The notes under the pieces: generated by a model
Told to the model about the DNA's origin: nothing
Seen by the model: only the letters and a program-made list of their open reading frames with translations
The model's database searches: none
Translations under genes and position numbers: made by a program
Shown: piece after piece, positions 8,787-16,799 of the stretch
Layout: each line of letters opens with the position of its first letter
How positions within the stretch are numbered: position 1 is the first letter of the stretch
Assembly: GCF_000013745.1 (NCBI RefSeq)
Contig: NC_007925.1
Coordinates: 5,084,001-5,148,000 of the forward strand
DNA: 64,000 nt
Reading direction: 5' to 3'
Source of the DNA: Rhodopseudomonas_A palustris_F
Lineage (GTDB): Bacteria; Pseudomonadota; Alphaproteobacteria; Rhizobiales; Xanthobacteraceae

Positions 8787-8800
8787 TTGATCCAAATCAA
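8787..8800 (-). promoter_or_regulatory. FNR/FixK-type box upstream of the small peptide-hypC2-LysR-hypBCDE block
   Basis: TTGATCCAAATCAA matches the FNR/FixK consensus TTGAT-N4-ATCAA exactly. The spot is intergenic, between the fdhD stop and the 42-aa gene. A class II site centred at -41.5 would put the transcription start near 8752, leaving a leader of about 23 bases. The box is symmetrical, but only minus-strand genes lie within reach, because fdhD also reads minus and ends here. Oxygen-limitation control of hydrogenase maturation is inferred. Confidence 0.8.
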
Positions 8801-8829
8801 GAAGCTTGACGATTAGCGGCCGGTTTCGG

Positions 8830-9663
8830 CTACGGGCCGTCGATCCTGTGCGCGCCTGCATAGACGTTCTGTCCCTCGTCTCGCGCCAGCGCGACGAGCG
8901 TCAGTCCGGCGGCCGCTGCCGTTCGCACAGCGAGCCCGGTCGGTGCGGAAATAGCGACAATTGCAGGCATCGACGCCATCAACGCTTTCTGCACCATCTC
9001 GTATGAACAGCGGCTGGTGATCAGGCAGAAGCCGGCGCCGAGATCGAAGCCCTGACGCATTGCCGCGCCGATCAACTTATCAAGCGCGTTATGCCGGCCG
9101 ACGTCTTCGCGCACCAGCAGGATGTCGCCTTCGATTGCAACCCATGCCGCGGCGTGCGCGGCGCGGGTCAGCCGATGCAACTCTTGGTGGTTCGTCAGCG
9201 CAGCCAACGCGCGGCGCACGGCGGCCTGCGAAAACGGCTGCCCGGCGGGCGCCTGCGGCGTGTCGGCGCGGGTGTCGGCAACTTCCTCGACGCCGCACAG
9301 ACCGCAACTGGTGTGGCCGCGCAGATTGCGCGTGCGACGCCGCGAGAGAAAGTCCTGAAACCGCTCCGGCACCAGCACCAGATTGATTTCGACGCCGTCG
9401 CAGGTTTGCTGCACGGAGATCTCGCGAACGTCGGATGCCGCCTTGATGATGCCCTCGGTCACCGAAAAGCCGATCGCGAAATCCTCGAGATCGGCCGGCG
9501 ACGCCATCATCACCGCGTGCGGGATGCCGCTGTACAACACGCCGATCGGCACCTCCTCGGCGACCATCGCCGTTGACTTGCCGCGACCGAGCGGCTGCAC
9601 CGCGATTTCACACGACGTGCGCACCGACGCCGGCAGCAGTTCCAATCCCGAATTGTCCAACAT
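8830..9663 (-). CDS. fdhD: formate dehydrogenase sulfurtransferase FdhD
   Basis: A 277-aa protein, normal FdhD length. It carries the sulfur-carrying loop SCGLCG (about residue 120), the N-terminal EEVPIGVLYSG region, FAIGFSVTEGII, and the C-terminal VREDVGRHNALDKLIG and SRCSYEMVQKAL blocks. FdhD passes sulfur from a cysteine desulfurase to the bis-MGD cofactor, without which formate dehydrogenase is inactive. Its client here is the FdhF encoded some 16 kb away in the same island. It follows the hupK-like gene by 26 bases and is the last gene of the long hyf transcript, just before the FNR box. Confidence 0.95.
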   Translation of the reverse strand: MLDNSGLELLPASVRTSCEIAVQPLGRGKSTAMVAEEVPIGVLYSGIPHAVMMASPADLEDFAIGFSVTEGIIKAASDVREISVQQTCDGVEINLVLVPERFQDFLSRRRTRNLRGHTSCGLCGVEEVADTRADTPQAPAGQPFSQAAVRRALAALTNHQELHRLTRAAHAAAWVAIEGDILLVREDVGRHNALDKLIGAAMRQGFDLGAGFCLITSRCSYEMVQKALMASMPAIVAISAPTGLAVRTAAAAGLTLVALARDEGQNVYAGAHRIDGP

Positions 9664-9689
9664 CGCGATCTCCCAACTGGCGCCTGCCG

Positions 9690-10796
9690 TTACGGCGCGC
9701 CGCGGATTGCATCAGCCGAAATCCCGCGCTGATGCGGGGCGGGGCGGTCCGCAAGCTGGCGCACTTCGATGGCGCAACCGACGCAGGGATCGTAGAGCGA
9801 CGCGAGCCGTGCGATGGCGGATTTCGCCGCGTCGCCGTCCTCGCCGACCGGAAACTTGTCGAGCGCGGCGGCGAACGGACCGTCGGCGGCGAAATTCCAT
9901 TCGGTCGGCGCCAGGATCAGATAGCGCTGCACGGTTCCTTGCGGGGCCAGCCGCACCAGATGATGCAGCCGCCCACGCGGCGTTTCCACCGCACAGAACC
10001 CGACGCCCGGGCCAAGCGAGGCGGTGGAGAGCCATTCCGAACCGTCGGCCCGCTGCGTGCCGGCAATCAGATCGGCCGCTTCGGCCACCTCGGCGAGCCG
10101 CGCGCAGAGTCGCTCCGCCGGCGAGGCAGGGCGCAGCCCGCGCAACGCGGCGCGCGCCGCGGGTCCGGTCTCCGGACGTCGCCCCGGCAGCCACGGCGCC
10201 GCGGCGAATGTCTCTTCCTGATCGTCGAGCGCAGCCAGCACCTGCTCATCGTCGTTCGCCGTGAGAACGTCGACGGTCGGCGCTCCGATGCTATCGGCGC
10301 CGGCGGTGATCAGCAGCCGCTCGACCCAGGAGCCGGCCGCGGTTGTGTTGCGATCCCGGGTCGCCATGCCGAGCGCGCCGACGGCGCCGAGCAAGGCCTC
10401 GCCGTCGATGTGCGACCCCTTGGCCAAGGTCAACGCCGACGACAGCGCCGCAGCCTCGATCGGCGTCGGCCGCACCGTGCTGCCCCAATCGATGAACGTC
10501 GCCTGCAGATGCGCGACGACGCGCTCGGCGGCCAGCATGCGAACCGCGGTGTCCGGCGACGGCGCCTCCATCGCAGCGCCCGCCATCGCCAGCGCATTGA
10601 TCGCGGCGAGCCAATGCGAGGTGCCGCACAACGCAAACAGCCGCCGCGTCAGATCGGGAATGGCGACCGGCCGGTGCCGTGCAATCGCGGCCGCAAGGCC
10701 GCGCGGTCGATCGCTCAACACGCTGCGCGCGACCACCCGTGCGTCCGCCACATCGGCCGTGATGCGGACGCAACCGGGCTGCAGCGGGTCTGCCAC
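9690..10796 (-). CDS. HupK/HoxV-like degenerate hydrogenase large-subunit protein
   Basis: A 368-aa protein that looks like a degenerate [NiFe]-hydrogenase large subunit. Near residue 57 it has LFALCGTSHWLAAINAL, resembling the large-subunit RxCGxC-H motif with the second Cys replaced by Ser. Near the end LYDPCVGCAIEV (Cys338, Cys341) resembles DPCxxC, followed by 27 residues. HupK and HoxV are maturation scaffolds of uptake hydrogenases, so finding one in a Hyf operon is unusual. I start at the GTG three bases after the moaA stop, with AGGCGG six bases upstream; the frame continues upstream but only as moaA shadow. The family call rests on motif and context. Confidence 0.7.
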   Translation of the reverse strand: MADPLQPGCVRITADVADARVVARSVLSDRPRGLAAAIARHRPVAIPDLTRRLFALCGTSHWLAAINALAMAGAAMEAPSPDTAVRMLAAERVVAHLQATFIDWGSTVRPTPIEAAALSSALTLAKGSHIDGEALLGAVGALGMATRDRNTTAAGSWVERLLITAGADSIGAPTVDVLTANDDEQVLAALDDQEETFAAAPWLPGRRPETGPAARAALRGLRPASPAERLCARLAEVAEAADLIAGTQRADGSEWLSTASLGPGVGFCAVETPRGRLHHLVRLAPQGTVQRYLILAPTEWNFAADGPFAAALDKFPVGEDGDAAKSAIARLASLYDPCVGCAIEVRQLADRPAPHQRGISADAIRGAP

Positions 10797-10798
10797 GA

Positions 10799-11821
10799 TC
10801 AGCCGCCTGTCACATTCATGCTGCGCTCGACCGTCACCGGGAAACGGTTGGCGGTCGCGAAATCGTGGCCGTCGGGCTTGTGCGCGACCGCGGCATGGAT
10901 CGCATCGATCAGCGGCGCCTCGCTTTCGCTGCTGCGCAGCGCGGCGCGCAGATCGAGGCCTTCGACATGGCCGAGGCAGGGCACCAACTGGCCGGTCGAG
11001 GTGATGCGGACCCGGTTGCATGACTCGCAAAAGCCGCGGCTCATCGGCGTGATGAAGCCGACCCGGCCGCCGGTCTGCGCCACCCGCACATAGCGCGCGG
11101 GACCGCTGGAGCGATCCAGCAGATCGGTCAGCGTGAAGCGGGTCTCGAGATCGGCACGGATCTTCTGCAGCGACACGAACGACGCCGGGCGCTTGCCGGC
11201 GTACAGCCCCATCGGCATGACTTCGATCAGCGTCAGATCCATGTTGCGGGCGTGGGCGTATTCGATCAGCGCCGGGATCGCAGCTTCGTTCACCCCGGCC
11301 TGCACCACGGTGTTGAGTTTCACCGGCAATCCGGCGGCGCGCGCCGCCGCGATGCCGTCCAGCACCACGTCGACGTCGCCGCCCATCGTGATCGACTTGA
11401 ATTCAACCGGATCGAGCGTGTCGACCGAGACGTTGATGCGGCTCAGCCCGGCATCGGCGAGTTCGCGGGCGTAGCGGCCGAGCAGCGCGCCGTTGGTGGT
11501 CATGGTGATTTCGTCGAGCGCGCCGGAGACCAGGTGCCGCGACAGCGCGCGCACGAAGGACATCAGGTTGCGGCGGACCAGCGGTTCGCCGCCGGTCAGA
11601 CGGACGCGGCGCACGCCGCAGCCGACGAAGGCCGAACACAGCCGATCAAGTTCGTCGAGCGTGAGCAGTTCGGCGCGCGGCGCAAATACCGGATGGGCGC
11701 CCAGGCAATAACTGCAGCGGAAATTACAGCGATCGGTCACCGAGACCCGCAGCCTGTCGATGTGGCGACCGTGTGGGTCGATCAGCGTGCCGCGAGTAGA
11801 AACGTCGTGACGGATGGACAT
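10799..11821 (-). CDS. moaA: GTP 3',8-cyclase MoaA, molybdenum cofactor synthesis
   Basis: A 340-aa radical SAM enzyme. CNFRCSYC (Cys32, Cys36, Cys39) binds the SAM cluster; the C-terminal CESCNRVRI plus a later Cys (LVPCLG) binds the second cluster. VRLTGGEPLVRRNL and TMTTNGALL are typical. The protein ends SMNVTGG, the glycine tail that enters the active site. MoaA makes the first pterin precursor from GTP. It likely supports FdhF, since it lies between focA and fdhD. I chose the ATG at MSIRHDV, with GGGGAA six bases upstream. An intercistronic hairpin separates it from focA. Confidence 0.93.
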   Translation of the reverse strand: MSIRHDVSTRGTLIDPHGRHIDRLRVSVTDRCNFRCSYCLGAHPVFAPRAELLTLDELDRLCSAFVGCGVRRVRLTGGEPLVRRNLMSFVRALSRHLVSGALDEITMTTNGALLGRYARELADAGLSRINVSVDTLDPVEFKSITMGGDVDVVLDGIAAARAAGLPVKLNTVVQAGVNEAAIPALIEYAHARNMDLTLIEVMPMGLYAGKRPASFVSLQKIRADLETRFTLTDLLDRSSGPARYVRVAQTGGRVGFITPMSRGFCESCNRVRITSTGQLVPCLGHVEGLDLRAALRSSESEAPLIDAIHAAVAHKPDGHDFATANRFPVTVERSMNVTGG

Positions 11822-11860
11822 GGGAGATTCCCCGGAAGTACTGGATCTCATCGTAAGTAT

Positions 11861-11893
11861 CCGTCCGTGGCCGACGCTGCCGGCCACGGACGG
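11861..11893 (-). other. intercistronic hairpin between focA and moaA
   Basis: Two perfect 13-base arms (CCGTCCGTGGCCG and its complement) flank a 7-base loop. The structure lies after the focA stop and before moaA on the same strand. No T-run follows, so it is more likely an mRNA processing, stabilising or attenuation structure than a strong intrinsic terminator. Confidence 0.6.
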
Positions 11894-11904
11894 CCGTGTG
11901 TGGA

Positions 11905-12810
11905 TTACTCAGCCGGCATCGCCCGCTTGCCATTGGAGGGCGCCACCTGCTTGGCGGCGCGCGGCGGCAGCGGCGTCAAGCCACCGAGACCCTTGCGGTA
12001 GATCGCCCAGTAGATGAAACCGACAAAGCCGGCGCCGCCGACGATGTTGCCCAGCGTCGCGGGGATCAGGTTATGCACGATGCCGAGCGTGGTGATCACG
12101 GAGACATCCATGCCGGCCGGCACATGGCCGGTTTCCACCAGCACCCAAGCCATCGGCAGGAAGAACATGTTGGCGACGCAATGCTCGAACCCGGCAGCAA
12201 CGAATGCCGCGACCGGCAGCACCATGCCGGCCATCTTGTCGGCGACCGAGCGACCCGCATAAGCAAGCCAGACGCCGAGGCAGACCAGCAAGTTACACAG
12301 AATGCCCTTGAAGAAGATCGTCACCATGTCGGGTTGGATCTTGCTCGCCGCAAGCTTGAGGATCGCGGTCCCGACCGCGCCGTTGTTGAGATCGGCGAAG
12401 TGGGCCATGTACAACATGAAGACCAGGCCAAGAGCGCCGACGAGATTGCCGACCCATACGACGGTCCAGTTACGAAACACCTCGCCGGTTCGGATCTGAC
12501 CGTTCCACCACGCCATAACGATCAAACAGTTGCCGGTGAACAGCTCGGCGCCGCCGATCATCACGATGCTGAGCCCCAGCGAGAAGGCGATGCCACCGAG
12601 GAAGCGCTGTGGCGCGAAGCCGAGCGTCGGATCCGCCAGCACGATGATAAAGAACATGCCGCCGATCCCGATGGAGCCGCCGGCGATCATCGACAGCATG
12701 AACTCGGGCAGGAAGGGCATCCGCGCCTTCTTGACGCCGAGCTTTTCGACCTTGTCTTGAATTTCAGCTGGAGAGTAGGCGTCTGAGCCCAATATTGCGT
12801 TATCAGCCAC
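11905..12810 (-). CDS. focA: formate channel of the FNT family (FocA)
   Basis: A 301-aa inner-membrane protein with about six helices. FNT hallmarks are GGAELFTGNCL (about residue 85) and AAGFEHCVANMFFLP (about residue 210), which include the central His and gating loop. FNT channels move formate, nitrite or hydrosulfide. Formate is strongly indicated because the gene lies inside a hyf operon next to fdhD. The start is GTG, with GGAG seven bases upstream; the 8-bp tandem repeat lies just before that ribosome site. Nitrite channel NirC is the alternative, disfavoured by context. Confidence 0.9.
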   Translation of the reverse strand: MADNAILGSDAYSPAEIQDKVEKLGVKKARMPFLPEFMLSMIAGGSIGIGGMFFIIVLADPTLGFAPQRFLGGIAFSLGLSIVMIGGAELFTGNCLIVMAWWNGQIRTGEVFRNWTVVWVGNLVGALGLVFMLYMAHFADLNNGAVGTAILKLAASKIQPDMVTIFFKGILCNLLVCLGVWLAYAGRSVADKMAGMVLPVAAFVAAGFEHCVANMFFLPMAWVLVETGHVPAGMDVSVITTLGIVHNLIPATLGNIVGGAGFVGFIYWAIYRKGLGGLTPLPPRAAKQVAPSNGKRAMPAE

Positions 12811-12831
12811 GGCGTGTCTCCTTCAATGTGG

Positions 12832-12863
12832 CACTAAGTCACTAAGTCACTGAGTCACTAAGT
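12832..12863. repeat. tandem repeat, four copies of an 8-bp unit, between hycI and focA
   Basis: Four direct copies of CACTAAGT (third copy CACTGAGT) stand head to tail. The unit nearest hycI supplies the hycI stop codon (TAG on the minus strand), and the array ends about 10 bases before the focA ribosome site. Gain or loss of units would change spacing between hycI and focA. It is too short and lacks spacers, so it is not a CRISPR. Confidence 0.85.
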
Positions 12864-13343
12864 CATTGCTGTCTGGTCGTGGCGTTCGGCCACGGTCGGC
12901 AGATCGTCAGGGTCCGTACCCAATAAGAGGCTTCGGTGCAGACCCTCCACCGCAGCCTTAACCGCCGGCGTCATGTCGCCGTAGAACGTCACCACGGCCG
13001 GCTGAATGCCGACGAACGTCACCCGCGGCACGGTCTCCCGCAGCGAGGCGATCAGCACGTCGAGCGGGATAGCGTGAGTGGTGATCAGGAATTGCTTGGC
13101 GACGTCGGCCTCTTCGATCCGGCACACCGTGCCGGGGGGAAGCTGCATGTCGGCCGCGTCGACCAACAGCACCCGCTCGGGCGCCTCGGCGCGGACCACA
13201 TAAGTGACGTTCTCCGGCGTGGCGCCGCCGTCGAGCACGCTCCAACCCGTCGCCGGATTGGCTTCGAGCAGCTCCGCAAGCAGCGGCCCTGCCCCGTCGT
13301 CGCCCATCAGCGTGTTGCCGACCGTCAGCACCATTCCGGTCAT
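12858..13343 (-). CDS. hycI: hydrogenase maturation endopeptidase HycI
   Basis: A 161-aa aspartic-type nickel-dependent protease of the HycI/HybD family. VLTVGNTLMGDDGAGP (Asp about residue 16) and VLLVDAADM are metal-binding segments, and FLITTHAIPLDVLI carries the conserved His. HycI cuts the C-terminal peptide of the large subunit (here HyfG) after nickel insertion. The ATG overlaps the hycH stop as ATGA. An in-frame upstream extension lies inside hycH and is a shadow. The C-terminus runs into the 8-bp repeat, which provides its stop codon. Confidence 0.92.
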   Translation of the reverse strand: MTGMVLTVGNTLMGDDGAGPLLAELLEANPATGWSVLDGGATPENVTYVVRAEAPERVLLVDAADMQLPPGTVCRIEEADVAKQFLITTHAIPLDVLIASLRETVPRVTFVGIQPAVVTFYGDMTPAVKAAVEGLHRSLLLGTDPDDLPTVAERHDQTAMT

Positions 13344-13744
13344 AGCCGTCGTCCCATCAGATAGATGGCGGGCTCCGCCTCGATCGCCGCCAGCGAGACC
13401 CCGAGTTCGCGCAGCCAATCGGCGGATTCGCTGTCCAGCGACGGCGAGACTTGATCGATCGCAGCGCCGAGCAGCTCGGTGTGCGAACGGTCGATGGTGA
13501 TCTCACCGAAGCGATGCAGGCCGTCGAGCTTGCGCCTCGCCTCGCCCTCGGGCATCGCCGCGACCAGCCGTTCGAAGAATTCGGCTTTGCAGCGAAGCAC
13601 CGGCTTGAAGCAATCGAACACCCCGACGTGATGTCCGATCGCCAGCGAGTAGTAGATCACCTGCTTGGCGTCATCCGGGATGTCGCCGTCGCGCTCCATG
13701 ATCTTGGCATTGAGGCGGTAGAAGATGACGTCGCCGCTCATCAC
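13340..13744 (-). CDS. hyfJ: formate hydrogenlyase maturation/accessory protein HycH/HyfJ
   Basis: A 134-aa protein matching HycH/HyfJ in length and position (directly after the small subunit, before the protease). It starts MMSGDVIFYRLNAK and includes YYSLAIGHHVGVFDCFKPV, the recognisable core. HycH is needed for assembly of active formate hydrogenlyase in enterobacteria, by an unknown mechanism; cytoplasmic. The first ATG overlaps the hyfI stop; the second, next codon, is also possible. It overlaps hycI too. Confidence 0.87.
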   Translation of the reverse strand: MMSGDVIFYRLNAKIMERDGDIPDDAKQVIYYSLAIGHHVGVFDCFKPVLRCKAEFFERLVAAMPEGEARRKLDGLHRFGEITIDRSHTELLGAAIDQVSPSLDSESADWLRELGVSLAAIEAEPAIYLMGRRL

Positions 13745-14481
13745 CGCAACTCCGTTTGCACCAATGCTTCGCCGAGCCGCAGGAAGATCTCGGCCTGCCG
13801 CGGGTCGCTCTCGGCGGCCGCGAAGCTGGCGATGCGCTGATGCAGCGGCGTGGTGCCGCCGAGTTCGATCATGGCGAGGAAACGATCGGCGATATCGCGG
13901 CCCTGGCGGTAGCCGGCCATGCGGCGGGCCTCGCGCTCGACGTGAACGCGCAAGTTATAAGGAATCGCCGCGTGGTTGATTCCGGCCTGCTCGTCCTCGC
14001 CTTCGATGTGGGTCTTGGCCTTCAGCTTCTGATCCAACAGGCCGAGCGCGACGGCGAAGCCATAGATCGTGGCCGGCGGCGTCGGCGGGCAGCCCGGAAT
14101 GTAGACGTCGACCGGGACCACCTGATCGGTGCCGCCCCAGACGCAGTACAGATCGTGGAAGATGCCGCCGGTGCAACCGCAGGCGCCGTACGACACCACG
14201 ATCTTCGGATCCGGAGCGGCCTCGTAGGCGCGCAGCGCCGGCATCCGCATCGCGCGGGTCACCGCGCCGGTGAACAGCAGAATGTCGGCGTGACGCGGCG
14301 AGGCGACCACCTTGATGCCGAACCGTTCGGCGTCGAAGATCGGCGTGATGGCGGCGAAGATCTCGATCTCGCAGCCGTTGCAGCCGCCGCAGTCGACCCG
14401 ATACACATAAGCGGAGCGGCGGATATTCGACAGCAGCGAGGATTTCATCCGCTTGATGTCGGCGGGGGTGTCCATTTTCAT
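13741..14481 (-). CDS. hyfI: hydrogenase-4/FHL small subunit HyfI (HycG-like, NuoB family)
   Basis: A 246-aa NuoB-like small subunit. Cluster ligands are visible: CGGCNGCEIE (about residues 31-37), YGACGCTGG and IPGCPPTP, which together hold the proximal 4Fe-4S cluster. It docks with HyfG and passes electrons from HyfH to the Ni-Fe site. Length sits near E. coli HycG/HyfI (about 250). It has no twin-arginine signal, in keeping with a cytoplasm-facing complex. ATGA overlaps on both sides show tight coupling with hyfH and hyfJ. Confidence 0.94.
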   Translation of the reverse strand: MKMDTPADIKRMKSSLLSNIRRSAYVYRVDCGGCNGCEIEIFAAITPIFDAERFGIKVVASPRHADILLFTGAVTRAMRMPALRAYEAAPDPKIVVSYGACGCTGGIFHDLYCVWGGTDQVVPVDVYIPGCPPTPPATIYGFAVALGLLDQKLKAKTHIEGEDEQAGINHAAIPYNLRVHVEREARRMAGYRQGRDIADRFLAMIELGGTTPLHQRIASFAAAESDPRQAEIFLRLGEALVQTELR

Positions 14482-15047
14482 CGACGTTTCTCCTGCTGAT
14501 CGGTGATGCGGGCGATCTGCACCAGGTCATTGACGCGCTTGCAGCTCGGGCAAGTTGCCAGCATCCGACGCCGGCGCTCGATTTCCGCGGACGCCGTCGC
14601 CGTGACTTCGGCGCCGTCCTTGACGGTGGCCGCCTCGATCAGCGCGGTGACGTAGGCGATCTCCTTGGCGGGCGCGAACGGCTCGCCGCAGCAGACGCAG
14701 TTGGCGAGCTTGAACACCGCCTTGACCGTGAGGTCCGCCTTGTTGGCGACCGCAAGCTCGAAGTCCGGCGTCAGCTTGATCGCCTGGGTCGGACAGACCT
14801 CCTCGCAGCGGCCGCAGAACACGCAGCGGCCGTACGAGATCGACCAGGTGCGCGTGCCCGCAACAAGGTCGGTTTCCATCGTCAAGGCGTTGGCCGGACA
14901 GGCGACGGTGCACGCCGCGCAGGCGATGCACTGTTCCGCGTTGTGCTCGGGCTTGCCGCGAAAATCCTTGGAGATTTCCAGCGGCGCGAACGGATATTTC
15001 ACCGTGGCTTCGCCCGTGCGGAAGACTTCCTTTAGCAGTTTGAACAT
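14478..15047 (-). CDS. hyfH: FHL ferredoxin-like subunit HyfH (HycF-like, NuoI family)
   Basis: A 189-aa protein with two 4Fe-4S motifs (CIACAACTVACP and CVFCGRCEEVCP) and a C-terminal Cys set (CVCCGEPF and CPSCK) that probably binds an extra metal, as in HycF. It bridges the ferredoxin HyfA and the small subunit HyfI. I chose the ATG at MFKLLKEVF, with AGGGAAG six bases upstream; the longer open frame runs back into hyfG and is not real. The spacing to hyfG is 11 bases. Confidence 0.93.
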   Translation of the reverse strand: MFKLLKEVFRTGEATVKYPFAPLEISKDFRGKPEHNAEQCIACAACTVACPANALTMETDLVAGTRTWSISYGRCVFCGRCEEVCPTQAIKLTPDFELAVANKADLTVKAVFKLANCVCCGEPFAPAKEIAYVTALIEAATVKDGAEVTATASAEIERRRRMLATCPSCKRVNDLVQIARITDQQEKRR

Positions 15048-15058
15048 TGACGTCTTCC

Positions 15059-16774
15059 CTACTTCAACGGCGAGTCTTTGCGCTCGCGGCAATAGCGTTC
15101 CATTTCCTTGTAGGGAATCGTCTTGCTGGTCTCCTTCTTGACATCGACCACGGTGACGCGGTCGGTGCAGGAGTAGCAAGGGTCGATCGAACCTACGATG
15201 AGTGGCGCATCGGACACCGTGTTGCCGCGCAGCATGTAGCGAAGCACCGGCCAGTTGGCGTAGGTCGAGGCCCGGCAGCGCCAGCGATAGAGCTTCTGGT
15301 TGTCGCCGGTCATCGACCAGTGGATGTCCTCGCCGCGGGGGGCTTCGGTGAAGCCGAGCGCGAACTGGTGGGGCTTGTAGGTGAAGTCCTCGTTGATGAT
15401 CGGGCCTTCCGGGGTGCCTTCGAGCAACTGCTCGATCAGCGAGAGGCTGTCGAAGATCTCGGCGGCACGAACCATGGTTCGCGACAGCACGTCGCAGCCG
15501 TCGCCGGTGTGAACGCCGAGCTTGACGTTCTTATAGCCGGCGAAGGCGTGGTCGACGCGGGTGTCGCGTTTAAAGCCGCTGCCGCGCACCAACGGACCGA
15601 CCGGCGAATAATCGCGCGCGATCTTGCGATCGAGCAGGCCGACGCCGGCCACGCGCGGGCCGAAGTTCGGCGTCGCCAACAGCATTTCCAACAGCCGCTG
15701 CACTTCTTCGCGCAGTTCGCCGACCAATTGCAGGGTGCGGGTGCGCTGCTCGCCGAGGATATCGCGGCGCACGCCACCGATCAGGTTGATCGCATAGGTC
15801 TTGCGGGCGCCGGTCAGCATCTCCGCCAGCGTCATCGCCTTTTCGCGGACCCGGAAGAACTGCATGAAGCCGGAGTCGAAGCCGACGAAATGGCAGACCA
15901 GGCCGAGGTTCAGCATGTGGCTGTGCAACCGCTCGGTTTCCAGCAGCAGCGAGCGGATCGCCTGGGCGCGCTGCGGCACGATGATGCCGAGCGCGTTTTC
16001 GACGGAGTTGGCATAGGCCACCGAGTGGGCGTAGCCGCAAATGCCGCAGACCCGGTCGGCGAGGAACGTCACCTCGTTGTAGCCCATCCGGGTTTCGGCG
16101 AGCTTCTCCATGCCGCGATGCACGTAGAACATCCGGTAGTCGGCGTCGACGATGTCTTCACCGTCGACGAACAGCCGGAAATGGCCGGGTTCGTCCGAGG
16201 TGATGTGCAACGGCCCGAGCGGCACCACGGTGGTCTCGCCGGCCGCGTCGTTGCGGAACTGGTAGTTCTCTTTGTCGCTGGTCGGCGGCGGACGCAGCCG
16301 ATAGTCCATCGAGTCCTTGCGCAGCGGGTGCAACCCGTCCGGCCAATCGTCCGGCAGCACCAGGCGGCGCTCGTCCGGCAGACCGACCGGGCGCAGGCCG
16401 TACATGTCGCGGATTTCGCGCTCGCCCCAGACGCAGCCCGGAACCTTCGGCGTCACCGAGGGGAATTCCTCGTTGTCGCTCGGCACCGCGGCGTGGACGA
16501 CGACGTGGCACTTCTCCTCGCCTTCCATCGACAGCACGTAGTACAGGCCGAAGCTGTCGTTGAGCGAACGCTCGTCGTTGCCGACCACCACCGAGAGCCA
16601 GCCTTCGCGCCCGTAATACAGCGTCGAGACGGCCTCGGGGAGTTGGTTCAGCTTGACGGTGACGGTGACCTGCTTGTCCGTCTGCCAGCGCTCTTCGAGC
16701 ACGGCATGCGGCAACTTCTGGCGCAAATATTCGATATGCGAGGCGCCGACCCGGTCTGCTACATTGATGTTCAT
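15059..16774 (-). CDS. hyfG: hydrogenase-4/FHL large subunit HyfG (HycE-like)
   Basis: A 571-aa protein, the same size as E. coli HyfG. The first 160 residues are a NuoC-like domain; the rest is the NuoD-like catalytic part. Ni-Fe ligands: RVCGICGYAH (Cys243, Cys246) and DPCYSCTDR (Cys533, Cys536). A 32-residue tail ending KDSPLK follows Arg539 and is the peptide removed by HycI; residue 540 is Val where E. coli HycE has Met. It makes H2 from protons on the cytoplasmic side. The ATG at MNINVADRV has CGGAGA upstream; an in-frame extension into hyfF is a shadow. Confidence 0.96.
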   Translation of the reverse strand: MNINVADRVGASHIEYLRQKLPHAVLEERWQTDKQVTVTVKLNQLPEAVSTLYYGREGWLSVVVGNDERSLNDSFGLYYVLSMEGEEKCHVVVHAAVPSDNEEFPSVTPKVPGCVWGEREIRDMYGLRPVGLPDERRLVLPDDWPDGLHPLRKDSMDYRLRPPPTSDKENYQFRNDAAGETTVVPLGPLHITSDEPGHFRLFVDGEDIVDADYRMFYVHRGMEKLAETRMGYNEVTFLADRVCGICGYAHSVAYANSVENALGIIVPQRAQAIRSLLLETERLHSHMLNLGLVCHFVGFDSGFMQFFRVREKAMTLAEMLTGARKTYAINLIGGVRRDILGEQRTRTLQLVGELREEVQRLLEMLLATPNFGPRVAGVGLLDRKIARDYSPVGPLVRGSGFKRDTRVDHAFAGYKNVKLGVHTGDGCDVLSRTMVRAAEIFDSLSLIEQLLEGTPEGPIINEDFTYKPHQFALGFTEAPRGEDIHWSMTGDNQKLYRWRCRASTYANWPVLRYMLRGNTVSDAPLIVGSIDPCYSCTDRVTVVDVKKETSKTIPYKEMERYCRERKDSPLK

Positions 16775-16799
16775 GTCAGTTCTCCGTTGGGGCCGGCGG

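Noticed and set aside
12832..12863. Possible CRISPR or transposon end at the 8-bp tandem repeats
   Set aside because: Units are only 8 bp with no spacers and no terminal inverted repeats or transposase.
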